A DNA stretch of 64,000 nucleotides from Klebsiella sp. RIT-PI-d (lineage in GTDB: Bacteria; Pseudomonadota; Gammaproteobacteria; Enterobacterales; Enterobacteriaceae): assembly GCF_001187865.1 (NCBI RefSeq), contig NZ_LGIT01000017.1, forward strand, positions 124,001 to 188,000, in the 5' to 3' direction. A program made the position numbers and the translations under genes. Below are positions 22,501 to 30,723 of the stretch, one piece after another. Position 1 is the first letter of the stretch. Each line of letters begins with the position of its first letter. The notes under the pieces are model-generated. The model was not told the origin of the DNA. It searched no databases and saw only the letters and a program-made list of their open reading frames with translations.

Positions 22501-22547
22501 CAGATAAAATGCGCGAGTATTATGCCGCGCCATGTTATCTGGTTTAA
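19521..22547 (+). CDS. Large multidomain carbohydrate-active protein: two CBM-like repeats, acidic/proline linker and C-terminal TIM-barrel-like domain
   Basis: 1008 residues, no signal peptide. Residues ~1-120 and ~173-290 are two copies of one beta-rich module, each opening with W-Y-Q-(K/R)-V-(T/S)-L-T-L and containing HPDP(W/Y)xxF, resembling carbohydrate-binding modules. A linker rich in Glu/Pro (~122-168) separates them. Residues ~300-580 hold several Ig-like beta segments, and ~580-1008 look like a (beta/alpha)8 hydrolase-like domain with a candidate acidic cluster in PDFIAFDKFERD. Catalytic activity and substrate are not certain. It lies 90 bp after the chitinase terminator and is a second probable cargo of the holin/muramidase route. 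A homologue sits beside the Salmonella chitinase, as far as I recall. Confidence 0.75.
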   Translation: MSAISIKSSAFDTQSWYQKVTLTLTNSTNNTVDLNHAIIHFIASGHPDPWGNFGGDLRGNQPLTLREQPQGRSNAIDMTINNSGALLLAPGQSGELFFSLAAAKVPVTLSEFTLTLASEPTDMIPEDDDEDLQPEPEDDIRPAPEPEPAPESEPQPVPEPAFGEGITLTASDINANSWYQRVSLTLKNGYTSAIDLNQLKITFTASAHPDPYSSFSGTLTGNQPIKLGSDGGWPAEKNSITINNDSPMKLGAGKSAGLDFYLAATQTPVVINDLQATLAHDPGRQGQIEFIFPAQSETTTLKPAFDLVYPDGTLKNYIGEWGQTLTVTDLMAGQYIINISDLQNDDMHIAPLKETLNVTLDSIQDSQQCQIAYQPAVLFAAIILKLDIPSCNGGVISAELWNSHNVVERTVTLVAGKELRVTRLTAAQRYEVRLLSACFNNQSISSPSHATVAIPQAGHETVVNVGYQQKNIDTVGFVDVKATVLGLPKGTTAQHYRLRSGSGKGEYQYLLTLESHSQQQSFPMRVAPGMYAVEVADVHSDGAIWQCENNEALRLLQNSNVITLSFEKGVTLQVRGWPDYVAHGGVTVNAAETPALYRDVPVSALFKYDGFDGGGDAIPAKEMDLNSDGFLDYDLLPIHKTVPLVRQIEKESGRSVMPVMVVYTANASGGSAVSDLQDNQKLCNHFGNLITQCQAAQSYKDDAHPVPATFVLNPDFLGAMQQEPYGYQAVRQKNSIPVNAQLAEAVKALAPVLHYSIPALPVLSNDLYGYVQAINYIVHQFAPDVAFGWQTNVWSTGTADWVLRENADPQDQGKQIASFINELGVYDGNYVPDFIAFDKFERDCFSPDALAHYGWNATCWLNYLGMVRQAAKDLNKPAMLWQIPGGHMPTAEEGISKISESHFASGGSFFMGDKRIGTDVEMISATLKNIAFNKATYGVATVGDFLRKDAGYDWGQMQALNLPEYNVFSVLWGGGSTVSIATIHSNGEDGGWLADKMREYYAAPCYLV

Positions 22548-22844
22548 TCACGCTACGTTCTGTTTTTCGTTAAAGATATTAACGGTCCTAAGGATAAGCT
22601 TACGGGCCGTTATAAATAAATGACTGAACGTTTCTGTAAAATTTTTAATGATTTTATGTTAAGGGTTATCTTAGGGTAGTTATGCTTAGTCAATAGTAAC
22701 GCCGGTTATAATTGAATGATTGATGTTTTATCCCTGATTTAAATAAGATGTAAGCTTAGCTATAAGTTGATTTAAGTTATAGTAAATTGATCGATTTGAT
22801 TTTAAGCATTATCTTAATCCTTTAAATAATGCTGCTAACCGAAA
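22548..22844. other. AT-rich intergenic region
   Basis: About 300 bp without a gene. A hairpin, AACGGTCC (22581-22588) with GGGCCGTT (22604-22611), may end transcription of the preceding gene, although its T tract is poor. The rest is AT-rich and presumably holds the promoter of the downstream regulator. Confidence 0.45.
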
Positions 22845-23540
22845 ATGAATTTAAAAAATACAGAAAACAACGACGATAATTCATTGCATTTCTTTAATTT
22901 TTCGCAAAAATCTAAGCCCTTAAGTACAATTGAGCACTTGTTACACCACTTAATTCCTTTCGCCACGCCGCTATCTCTTGCTAAGGGTGAGATTTTTCCA
23001 TTAAGACAGGAAAAGGAAGGCACCAGAATTTTTCTTCTGACAAAAGGTATCGTTTCATTTTGTCATCATAAGAGTCAGCGTCAAATATGCATTGCATTTG
23101 CACCTAACGTGATGGGATTAACGGATTGTTATGCCAGTATTTATGATGTTGCGGAATGGCATCAGCACGATATATGGGCTGAGACGGCATGTGAAGGGTA
23201 TAGTATTTTACAAAGTGATTTCAGGCGCATCGCCGATGAGCAGGCACTCTGGTATGATATCGCCTGTATTCTCGCGCAGCGTTTAGTGGCGTTAAGTGCA
23301 CATGCAGAGGAGATAGTTGGTGTTGATTCCTATTTGAAAGTAAGAACGCTACTGATTGAACTATGGGCTTATCCGACGGAATTTCGGCAACAGATAACTA
23401 TTCTCAATTTCATTCAACGTCGGACTAAATTATCAAAAAGCCGCATCATGAAAATACTTTCTGAACTTAAGAAAGGTGACTATATCGTTATTGACTCAGG
23501 AAAGTTAGTCGGGCTAAAAAAACTGCCAGATGCCTATTAG
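22845..23540 (+). CDS. IprA/YaiV-like regulator (cNMP-binding-like fold plus C-terminal winged helix)
   Basis: 231 residues. The N-terminal two thirds have the beta-roll pattern of CRP/FNR sensors (KGEIFPLRQEKEGTRIFLLT, FAPNVMGLTDCYAS), but I do not see the phosphate-binding cassette for cAMP. The C-terminus (RRTKLSKSRIMKILSELKKG) is a helix-turn-helix. The pattern resembles IprA/YaiV-type enterobacterial regulators. It sits between the chitinase cluster and the fimbrial operon, with 403 bp before bcfA, so it may control either (inference). AT-rich coding sequence. Confidence 0.75.
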   Translation: MNLKNTENNDDNSLHFFNFSQKSKPLSTIEHLLHHLIPFATPLSLAKGEIFPLRQEKEGTRIFLLTKGIVSFCHHKSQRQICIAFAPNVMGLTDCYASIYDVAEWHQHDIWAETACEGYSILQSDFRRIADEQALWYDIACILAQRLVALSAHAEEIVGVDSYLKVRTLLIELWAYPTEFRQQITILNFIQRRTKLSKSRIMKILSELKKGDYIVIDSGKLVGLKKLPDAY

Positions 23541-23943
23541 GCAGAATCTGATTGCGGGTAAATGAAATATATACAGCGATCAGCATAATACCACCACGAA
23601 GTCAATACAATGATTGTGCTATTAAAAGTGTTTAAATTTAAATCTCTATATATCAACGGGTTACGATTGGTCCTTTAAAGGTATTCCATGGGTGTTGCAC
23701 CTCAAGTCGTTGTTAGCAATAATTAAATTGAAATCTGAAAAGCGCTATCCAAAATATCTTTTCCGATTTTTAACATCGAAAAGCGTATTGACCAAAAATA
23801 ATGACGACCGGAATCCGGTTTGCCGAATTCTTTCTCTTCTTATATCAGAACGTATAAGAAATATGCTGGCTGGCGGGTGGGCCATTGCTCAGATATTTAA
23901 CGAGAGAGTCACTATCAACATAATTAAGATTATCAGAGGGTAT
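23541..23943. promoter_or_regulatory. Upstream region of the fimbrial operon
   Basis: 403 bp between the IprA-like gene and bcfA. It is AT-rich with no supportable gene; the in-frame upstream extension of bcfA from 23692 lacks coding character and would bury the signal peptide. Fimbrial promoters commonly lie in such regions. No invertible element (paired inverted repeats flanking a promoter) was recognised. Confidence 0.5.
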
Positions 23944-24486
23944 ATGAAAAAGTACTTATTCGCGATGGTTGTCACTGCCATCACCGCTAGCGGAACAGCA
24001 ATGGCAGAACCCGGCGATATTGCCACCGTTAACGGCGGCACCGTCAATTTTGTCGGCCAGGTTGTTGACGCGGCATGTTCCGTATCTGCTGACTCCATTG
24101 ATCAGACCGTGACCCTGAGTCAGGTTCGTTCCAGCAAGTTAACCACTGCAGGTATGGTGGCTAACCAGAAAGAAGACTTCAACATTAAGCTGGAAGACTG
24201 TGATACTTCCGTCAGCCAGAATGCCGCAGTTATTTTTAACGGCCAGGAAGACTCGACTCAGCCGGGTTCACTGGCGAACACCGCTGGCGCGGGCTCTGCG
24301 ACGAATGTCGCTCTGCAACTGTACGGGCCAGACGGTCAAACCCTGAACGTTGGTGACACGTCCTCTTCGATCACGCTGATCAACGGTGAAAATACCGTTC
24401 CATTGAGCGTGGATTACATTGCAACAGGTGAAGCAACGGCCGGTAACGTAGCGGCGACAGCGACCTTCAGCATGGTTTACTCCTGA
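23944..24486 (+). CDS. bcfA: Major fimbrial subunit (type 1-like), BcfA-type
   Basis: 180 residues. Signal peptide MKKYLFAMVVTAITASGTAMA, then a mature pilin with two cysteines in the usual places (DAACSVSAD and KLEDCDTS) and a C-terminus ending with an alternating beta strand and penultimate tyrosine (ATFSMVYS), used for donor-strand exchange. ATG at 23944 with AGAGG upstream is chosen over the long in-frame extension. It is the first gene of an eight-gene operon in the order of Salmonella bcfA-H. Confidence 0.9.
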   Translation: MKKYLFAMVVTAITASGTAMAEPGDIATVNGGTVNFVGQVVDAACSVSADSIDQTVTLSQVRSSKLTTAGMVANQKEDFNIKLEDCDTSVSQNAAVIFNGQEDSTQPGSLANTAGAGSATNVALQLYGPDGQTLNVGDTSSSITLINGENTVPLSVDYIATGEATAGNVAATATFSMVYS

Positions 24487-24499
24487 TCCTGTAATTTTG

Positions 24500-24523
24500 C
24501 GCCTTCATCCGCTGGGGAAGGCG
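24500..24523 (+). other. Hairpin between major subunit and chaperone genes
   Basis: CGCCTTC (24500-24506) pairs with GAAGGCG (24517-24523). A structure here is common in fimbrial operons, where it lets the major subunit be made in excess; partial termination or mRNA protection is inferred. Confidence 0.5.
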
Positions 24524-24578
24524 ATGAACATGTTTTTGCAAGGATGCAGCACAGGCCAGATAGAAAAGAACAATTAAG

Positions 24579-25295
24579 ATGAAAAAAGACCTGTTACTCC
24601 GGCTTGTTTCGCGGGCCATTGCCTTTACACCGGTGCTGATGCTAAGTGTCATTATGATGGGTACGACGGTGAAAGCGTGGGCGGGGGGTGTAGCATTGGG
24701 TGCGACACGCGTAATCTACCCGCAGGGTGACAAGCAGGTATCCTTGCCCGTAAACAACTCTTCAGCCAGCAACGTATTTTTGATCCAGTCATGGGTAGCT
24801 AATGCCGATGGGACTAAATCTGCCGATTTTGTGGTGACGCCGCCGCTGTTTGTCATTCATCCTAAAAACGAGAACGTGTTGCGGATTATGTATGTCGGAC
24901 CGGCGCTGCCCACGGATCGTGAAAGCGTATTTTACTTAAACAGTAAAGCTATCCCGTCAGTCGATAAACATAAACTGCAGGGCAATGTACTGCAAATCGC
25001 CACTCAGAGCGTTATTAAACTGTTCATTCGGCCTGCAAATCTGCCTTCTTCCTCTGTTGATGCGCCAGCGGCGATGCGTTGCCATCTGGAAAATGGTCAC
25101 GTTACGCTCTTTAACCCGTCGCCTTATTATATCTCGCTGGTGGAGTTGTACATCGGCAATGTTAAGCAAACCAATACTATGGTGCCGCCAAAAGGCAGCC
25201 TGATCCTTAATGCGCCCGGCGATGGGCGAGTAAAATTCGAAACGGTCAATGACTTCGGCGCGGATACGCCTTCGCAGACCTGCACCAGCCGTTAA
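24579..25295 (+). CDS. bcfB: Periplasmic fimbrial chaperone, BcfB-type
   Basis: 238 residues with a long signal segment (to about residue 36, KAWAGG) and the PapD-like fold: GATRVIYPQGDKQVSLPV at the start of the mature protein, TPPLFVIHPKNENVLRI, and DRESVFYLNSKAIP. The subunit-binding residues Arg (ATRVIYP) and Lys (VIKLFIRP) are present. It folds pilins and delivers them to the usher. Four bases separate it from bcfC. Confidence 0.92.
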   Translation: MKKDLLLRLVSRAIAFTPVLMLSVIMMGTTVKAWAGGVALGATRVIYPQGDKQVSLPVNNSSASNVFLIQSWVANADGTKSADFVVTPPLFVIHPKNENVLRIMYVGPALPTDRESVFYLNSKAIPSVDKHKLQGNVLQIATQSVIKLFIRPANLPSSSVDAPAAMRCHLENGHVTLFNPSPYYISLVELYIGNVKQTNTMVPPKGSLILNAPGDGRVKFETVNDFGADTPSQTCTSR

Positions 25296-25299
25296 CGTT

Positions 25300-27921
25300 A
25301 TGAAACGTATTAAGCAGAACCCTGCTGCGCGCTGCTGGCGAAGCCCGCTGGCACTGGCGCTGGCAAGTGTACTTACGCCCGCTGCGGGCCGGGCCGAAAA
25401 TTATTTTAACCCCGCCTTTCTTTCGGACGATCCGGCCGCAGTGGCGGATCTTTCTCATTTTGAACGCAATGGGCAGGCACCCGGTACCTACCGGGTCGAC
25501 GTCTATTTGAACAAAACTTTCTTTGCCAGCCGTGATGTCCGTTTTATCACGACGAAGCCGGTATTGTCCGGCGCAGTACAGGCACTGCGTGATGATACCG
25601 GCCTGAGTGCCTGCCTGACCACAGGCGCGCTGACGCAAATGGGGGTAGATCTTCAGGCATTTCCTGCTCTCGCCCGTGCACCGGCAGAAAGCTGTATTGA
25701 CATTGATTCCGCGATCCCGGCCGCCTCCACGCATTTTGATTTTACTCAGCAGCGGCTGGACGTCAGTATTCCTCAGGCGGCGTTGAACAATTATGCCCGG
25801 GGCTACATTCCTCCTGAACAGTGGGACGAAGGTATTAACGCGCTGATGTTGAACTACAACTTTACCGGAGCTAATAGTCGGGATCGTAGTAAAGGCGGCA
25901 TTGACAGTAATAACTACTTTCTGGGCTTAAATAGCGGGTTGAATCTGGGAGCATGGCGACTACGGGATTATTCGACCTGGAATGACAACAGCGACAGCGA
26001 AGAAAATAAAAGTAAGCTGCAGCACATCAGTACTTATGTCGAGCGCGATATTATTGCGCTGAAAAGTGAGTTAACTGCCGGAGACAGTTATACCCCGGCC
26101 GATGTGTTCGACAGTCTGCCTTTTCGCGGTCTGCAAATCGCCTCTGATGACAATATGCTGCCGGACAGTATGAAAGGCTTTGCCCCGACTATCCACGGTA
26201 TCGCTAACTCAAACGCGCAAGTGTCTATCAAACAAAATGGCTACATCATCTATCAAAGCTATGTACCGCCGGGTTCGTTTACCATCAACGATCTCTATTC
26301 AACATCATCAAGTGGCGATCTCACCGTCGAAGTGAAAGAGTCCGATGGTACGTTGCACAGCTACGTTGTGCCTTACTCTGCGGTACCGACGCTTCAGCGT
26401 GAAGGCCGGATGAAGTACGCCGCAACGCTGGCTAAATACCGTGACAATAGTAGTCAGAAGAAAGAGGTCAATTTCGCGCAGGCCACGCTGCTTTGGGGCT
26501 TGCCGCATGGTTTTACGCTGTATGGCGGCACTCAGCTTGCTAATAACTATACGGCCGCCGCGCTGGGAAGTGGCGTTAACCTTGGCGATCTCGGTGCGTT
26601 GTCGGCAGACATTACTCAGGCGAACAGCACGCTGGTTGATGGCAGTTCACATCAGGGACAATCGGTACGTGTACTGTATGCAAAATCGCTGGAGAGGGTC
26701 GGAACCCATATACAACTAATGGGTTATCGCTATTCGACGTCGGGCTTTTATACGCTGGATGAAACAGCCTGGCAACATATGCAGGGCCGTACCGACCGCG
26801 ACGATGAGAATAATGATGACGCGCCGAAATGGCAGGATTACTACAGCCTTTATTACACCAAACGCGGCAAAGTGCAGATTAACCTTTCCCAGCCGCTGGG
26901 AATGATGGGGTCGGTCTATTTTACCGGCAGTAAGCAAAGCTACTGGCATACCGATGAAACCAATTCTCTGCTGCAAATCGGCTTTAGCGGCATGCTGGAG
27001 AGCATTAACTGGAGCCTGAGTTACAACTACACCAAATCGCCTGGAGAAAGCGAAAGCGATCGGATTTTTGCTCTCAGCCTGTCGCTGCCGCTGAGTCAGT
27101 GGTTATCAAAAGCGGACTATGGCGTCGGGCATCATCACAACGTGTATGCCACTTATAGTGCCAGCACCGATAGACAGCACAACGTTACGCAGAATACCGG
27201 AATTAACGGCACGCTGCTGGATGATAACAACCTGAATTACAGTATTCAGCAGGGGTATCAGAACCACGGTGCCGGCTCCAGCGGTAACGCCAGCGTAGAG
27301 TATGACGGCGCATACGGTAATGCGAACGTGGGTTATAACCGCAGTGATAACGGTGGTTACCGGCAGATGAACTACGGTCTGAACGGCGGCATTGTTGCCC
27401 ATGCCCATGGTATTACCTTTAGCCAGCCACTCGGCAACACGAACGTGCTTATCGCTGCGCCCGGGGCGAGTAATGTCAGGGTCGACGGAGAGCCTGGTGT
27501 CCATACCGACTGGCGAGGTTACGCCGTGGTCCCCTATGCCACAACGTATCGCCAGAATCGTATGGCGCTGGATGTCGATTCTATGGCGGACAATGTAGAT
27601 GTCGACGACGCTGTTACTAATGTTGTTCCAACAGAAGGTGCGCTGGTGCGTGCATCATTTAAAGCACACGTAGGTGAGCGCGCCTTACTTACGCTATTCC
27701 ATCCTGGAAAACCCGTTCCTTTTGGCGCCACGGTAACGCGAGATGATATTGATGGGGAAACGATTGTCGGGGACGGGGGAGAAGTTTACTTATCCGGTTT
27801 ACCTCCCCATGGAACACTAACCGTACAGTGGGGGGAGGGACCGCAACAGCGCTGCGTGGCGCATTATCAACTTCCTGAAACTCAGCAACCACTGGTGCGG
27901 CAAAAGGTAGAGTGCAATTAA
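25300..27921 (+). CDS. bcfC: Outer-membrane fimbrial usher, BcfC-type
   Basis: 873 residues. After a signal peptide (LALALASVLTPAAGRA) come the usher N-domain (YFNPAFLSDDPAAVADLSHF, TYRVDVYLN), the 24-strand beta barrel with plug, and C-terminal domains with a Cys pair (QQRCVAHYQ and VECN). It assembles and exports the fimbrial fibre. ATG at 25300 is chosen; an upstream in-frame start at 25249 would overlap bcfB. The gene abuts bcfD. Confidence 0.93.
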   Translation: MKRIKQNPAARCWRSPLALALASVLTPAAGRAENYFNPAFLSDDPAAVADLSHFERNGQAPGTYRVDVYLNKTFFASRDVRFITTKPVLSGAVQALRDDTGLSACLTTGALTQMGVDLQAFPALARAPAESCIDIDSAIPAASTHFDFTQQRLDVSIPQAALNNYARGYIPPEQWDEGINALMLNYNFTGANSRDRSKGGIDSNNYFLGLNSGLNLGAWRLRDYSTWNDNSDSEENKSKLQHISTYVERDIIALKSELTAGDSYTPADVFDSLPFRGLQIASDDNMLPDSMKGFAPTIHGIANSNAQVSIKQNGYIIYQSYVPPGSFTINDLYSTSSSGDLTVEVKESDGTLHSYVVPYSAVPTLQREGRMKYAATLAKYRDNSSQKKEVNFAQATLLWGLPHGFTLYGGTQLANNYTAAALGSGVNLGDLGALSADITQANSTLVDGSSHQGQSVRVLYAKSLERVGTHIQLMGYRYSTSGFYTLDETAWQHMQGRTDRDDENNDDAPKWQDYYSLYYTKRGKVQINLSQPLGMMGSVYFTGSKQSYWHTDETNSLLQIGFSGMLESINWSLSYNYTKSPGESESDRIFALSLSLPLSQWLSKADYGVGHHHNVYATYSASTDRQHNVTQNTGINGTLLDDNNLNYSIQQGYQNHGAGSSGNASVEYDGAYGNANVGYNRSDNGGYRQMNYGLNGGIVAHAHGITFSQPLGNTNVLIAAPGASNVRVDGEPGVHTDWRGYAVVPYATTYRQNRMALDVDSMADNVDVDDAVTNVVPTEGALVRASFKAHVGERALLTLFHPGKPVPFGATVTRDDIDGETIVGDGGEVYLSGLPPHGTLTVQWGEGPQQRCVAHYQLPETQQPLVRQKVECN

Positions 27922-28923
27922 ATGAATCCACGTTTTTTATTATTCGCCGGTTTGTTGCTGACAAATAGTGGTTTTGCCCAAATCTGTCAAAATACAAACG
28001 GTACACCGACAGCCATAAATTATGATCTTAGTCGCACGTTAACGTCTACACAGAACGGATCCGGTCAGGTGGTCCAGTTGACTAAAAGCCAGAATATCAA
28101 TGTACAGGCAACCTGCCCGCCAGGGAGCGCACCTGATAGCCATATCTTTCGTTCTTATGTTACGCCTTCAACCGTGGTGGAAACTAGCGGCCCCTGGAAA
28201 TATTTAAAACTGGATACTGATTATCTCGAAGGCGCTATGGAATTTCAGGACTCAGCGGCTGGAAATATTTTTCCGCCAGTTGATTATGTCTCTATGCAAT
28301 ATGACGAGAACGTAAACAACGGTACGCCGTTTTATATTCATGACTCCAGAATGTTATTCCAGCTTAAGATCGTTAAGTCATTCGTTGGCACGGTTATTAT
28401 TCCCAACAAAACGATGTTTAACGTATATGTGACGACCACCAGTGACGATCCGCTGTCAAAGGTAGTTTATACCATTAACTATGGCGGCAGCGTCACGGTG
28501 CCGCAGAGCTGTGAAATCAATGCCGGGCAAACCATCCTCGTCGATTTTGGCACCCTCAATAGTGGTGGCTTTACTCATGCGGGTGAAAAGCCGATCGACG
28601 TACGGGCAAAATCATTTAATGTTCCGGTGAAATGTAACGGCACTAACGCTCAGGTCAATTTAAGTATGCGTTTACTGGCGACGCCGGATGCACATTTTTC
28701 CCGGTCAATTGCATCGGATAACCCGGATGTCGGGATAGTTGTCACCAGCGATCAGGGCGCTATTCTGACGCCCAATGATGCATCCAGCGCCGTACCGTTT
28801 ACCACCGATGCCGCGGGCAATGCCAATATTCAGCTTCAGGCTTACCCCGTTAGTACCACCGGAGAAACGCCAGTGGAGGGGACCTTTACGTCTCTGGCAA
28901 ACCTGCGAGTGGACTTTGATTAA
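27922..28923 (+). CDS. bcfD: Fimbrial tip adhesin, BcfD-type
   Basis: 333 residues, about twice a pilin, as expected for a two-domain adhesin. Signal peptide MNPRFLLFAGLLLTNSGFA, an N-terminal receptor-binding domain (~20-180) and a C-terminal pilin domain (~185-333) with conserved CEINAGQTILVDFGTL. The receptor is unknown. The start codon directly follows the bcfC stop, and the stop directly precedes bcfE. Confidence 0.88.
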   Translation: MNPRFLLFAGLLLTNSGFAQICQNTNGTPTAINYDLSRTLTSTQNGSGQVVQLTKSQNINVQATCPPGSAPDSHIFRSYVTPSTVVETSGPWKYLKLDTDYLEGAMEFQDSAAGNIFPPVDYVSMQYDENVNNGTPFYIHDSRMLFQLKIVKSFVGTVIIPNKTMFNVYVTTTSDDPLSKVVYTINYGGSVTVPQSCEINAGQTILVDFGTLNSGGFTHAGEKPIDVRAKSFNVPVKCNGTNAQVNLSMRLLATPDAHFSRSIASDNPDVGIVVTSDQGAILTPNDASSAVPFTTDAAGNANIQLQAYPVSTTGETPVEGTFTSLANLRVDFD

Positions 28924-29469
28924 ATGAACAACCTGAGATGGCTTAAGAACAGTCTGCTGCTTATTGGACTTCACTGTGGCGTAAGCCTGGCTGACGACAA
29001 CAATTATAACCTTGAGTTTACGGGCACTATTCAGGCACAAACCTGTGATGTCGATCTCTCCAGTTTGAGCCAAAGTATCGATCTCGGCCAGTTTCCCATT
29101 GATGACTTCCCGTCTGTCGGTACGGTTACGAAATTTAAACCTTTTAATATTAATCTGAGGAGCTGCTCACGTGGGATCAGCGGGACAAAAATATGGTTTA
29201 GCGGCGAGGCGGACAGTAACGATCCTTCGCTTTTAGCATTAACCGATACTGGAATGGGTAATGAAAACATAATGGCCACCGGTGTGGGCATTGAGATCCT
29301 CGATGACAATCAGGATCCCGTCAACATTAATAACAGCAGTTCGGTGGTTTATCCCCTGAAAGCGGGGAGAAACACGCTCTCCTTTTATATTCGCTATAAA
29401 TCTACGCTTCCAAAGGTCACGTCAGGTAATGCTACCGCAGTAATGTATTTCGATCTGGATTATCAATAA
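28924..29469 (+). CDS. bcfE: Minor fimbrial subunit, BcfE-type
   Basis: 181 residues: signal peptide (SLLLIGLHCGVSLA), then a pilin fold with FTGTIQAQTCDVD and NLRSCSRG cysteines and a beta-strand C-terminus ending FDLDYQ. Its position after the adhesin suggests a tip or adaptor subunit. Tightly coupled in the operon. Confidence 0.88.
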   Translation: MNNLRWLKNSLLLIGLHCGVSLADDNNYNLEFTGTIQAQTCDVDLSSLSQSIDLGQFPIDDFPSVGTVTKFKPFNINLRSCSRGISGTKIWFSGEADSNDPSLLALTDTGMGNENIMATGVGIEILDDNQDPVNINNSSSVVYPLKAGRNTLSFYIRYKSTLPKVTSGNATAVMYFDLDYQ

Positions 29470-29478
29470 GGACAGGCA

Positions 29479-29988
29479 ATGAACTATTTTCTGATACTGA
29501 TACTTGCAATGTCTTGCGTTGTGCAGGCGCACTCCGGGCGAGTTTATATTACTGGCACTATTACTGATAATACCTGCACGCTGTCTCCCGACTCGGAGAA
29601 TATTATGGTGAGTATGGGCAGCGTCTCTAACCGCCAGTTTTATCAGGCAGGGGCAGGAGCTGCTTACCAGCAATTTACCATTACGCTTGAAAACTGCGGC
29701 AGCACCGCCAGCGGCGTGACGGTCAGCTTCAGCGGTACGCCGGACAGCCAGAATCCCGATCTTCTGGCGCTGACGGCGGGCGCGGACAATGCCTCAGGGG
29801 TAGCTATCGCGCTCTACAATGACGATAAAAGTCCCATCCCGATTGGCGATCTGAGCCAGAGGAAAACGCTGATCGGGGGACAGTCATTAGCCCAGCTTAA
29901 CTTCTACGCGCGTTATGTTGCCAATGGTCAGGCGGTCGTTGCCGGCACCGCTAATGCGTCAGCGACATTCATTTTAACCTATGCATAA
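29479..29988 (+). CDS. bcfF: Minor fimbrial subunit, BcfF-type
   Basis: 169 residues: short signal peptide (LILAMSCVVQAHS), pilin signature VYITGTITDNTCTLSPDS, second Cys in LENCGSTA, and C-terminus ATFILTYA with the penultimate tyrosine. It overlaps the bcfG start by 8 bp. Confidence 0.88.
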   Translation: MNYFLILILAMSCVVQAHSGRVYITGTITDNTCTLSPDSENIMVSMGSVSNRQFYQAGAGAAYQQFTITLENCGSTASGVTVSFSGTPDSQNPDLLALTAGADNASGVAIALYNDDKSPIPIGDLSQRKTLIGGQSLAQLNFYARYVANGQAVVAGTANASATFILTYA

Positions 29989-30682
29989 ATTCGTCCTTTT
30001 TATTCTGCTGATGTTTGGGACAACGGTGCAGGCCGGCGTGATTATTGGCGGCACGCGCTTTATTTATCCTGAAGGAAAAAACATCATCGACGTGCCGATA
30101 CGCAACGTGTCAGCGCAGGCCTGGTTGATCAACAGCAAAATTTTTTCTGCACAACGATGGCCGGGAGCTGACACCGTCGTGTTTTCGGAAGCACCGTTTG
30201 TCATTACGCCGCCGTTATTTGAACTTGCCGCCGGACAGGAAAATAAAATTCGCCTTATTCGTACTGCCGTACCACTTCCTGCCGATCGGGAAAGTCTTTT
30301 TACCCTGAGTGTGGCAACAATACCGGCCGGGCGAGCCGAGCCCTTCAGCGTGCAGATGGCGATTCGCTCAGCACTTAAGCTGATTTATCGCCCCAGAGGT
30401 CTGCAGGGCGATCCGCAACGGGCTTATGGTCACCTGCGCTGGTCCCGATCGTCTGCAGGCGTAACGGTGAGCAATCCTACGCCGTTCTACATTACGCTTT
30501 TTAATGTTCTTGCCAATGGTAAACCCATTGATAATGCTGGCGTTGTTGCGCCTTTCACATCACGTCAACTGGCGTGGTGCCAGCATGTATCGCCCTGTCT
30601 GCTTCAGTGGCAAGCTCTCAACGACTATGGCGGCGTAATGCCACCGCATAAAGCGGATGTGCAGACGATCGCTAAAACCTGA
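29981..30682 (+). CDS. bcfG: Second periplasmic fimbrial chaperone, BcfG-type
   Basis: 233 residues, PapD-like: signal peptide (FVLFILLMFGTTVQA), GGTRFIYPEGKNIIDVP, ITPPLFELAAGQENKIRLI, DRESLFTLSVATIP. Two chaperones in one operon suggest separate service of major and minor subunits (inference). Starts within the end of bcfF. Confidence 0.9.
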   Translation: MHKFVLFILLMFGTTVQAGVIIGGTRFIYPEGKNIIDVPIRNVSAQAWLINSKIFSAQRWPGADTVVFSEAPFVITPPLFELAAGQENKIRLIRTAVPLPADRESLFTLSVATIPAGRAEPFSVQMAIRSALKLIYRPRGLQGDPQRAYGHLRWSRSSAGVTVSNPTPFYITLFNVLANGKPIDNAGVVAPFTSRQLAWCQHVSPCLLQWQALNDYGGVMPPHKADVQTIAKT

Positions 30683-30723
30683 GTCAATAATTACCTTCAA
30701 CGACATGGAAAGAGACGTTCGTT

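Noticed and set aside
23692-23943. 84-codon N-terminal extension of bcfA
   Set aside because: The ATG at 23944 begins a typical signal peptide with AGAGG upstream; the extension would bury the signal and lies in AT-rich promoter DNA.
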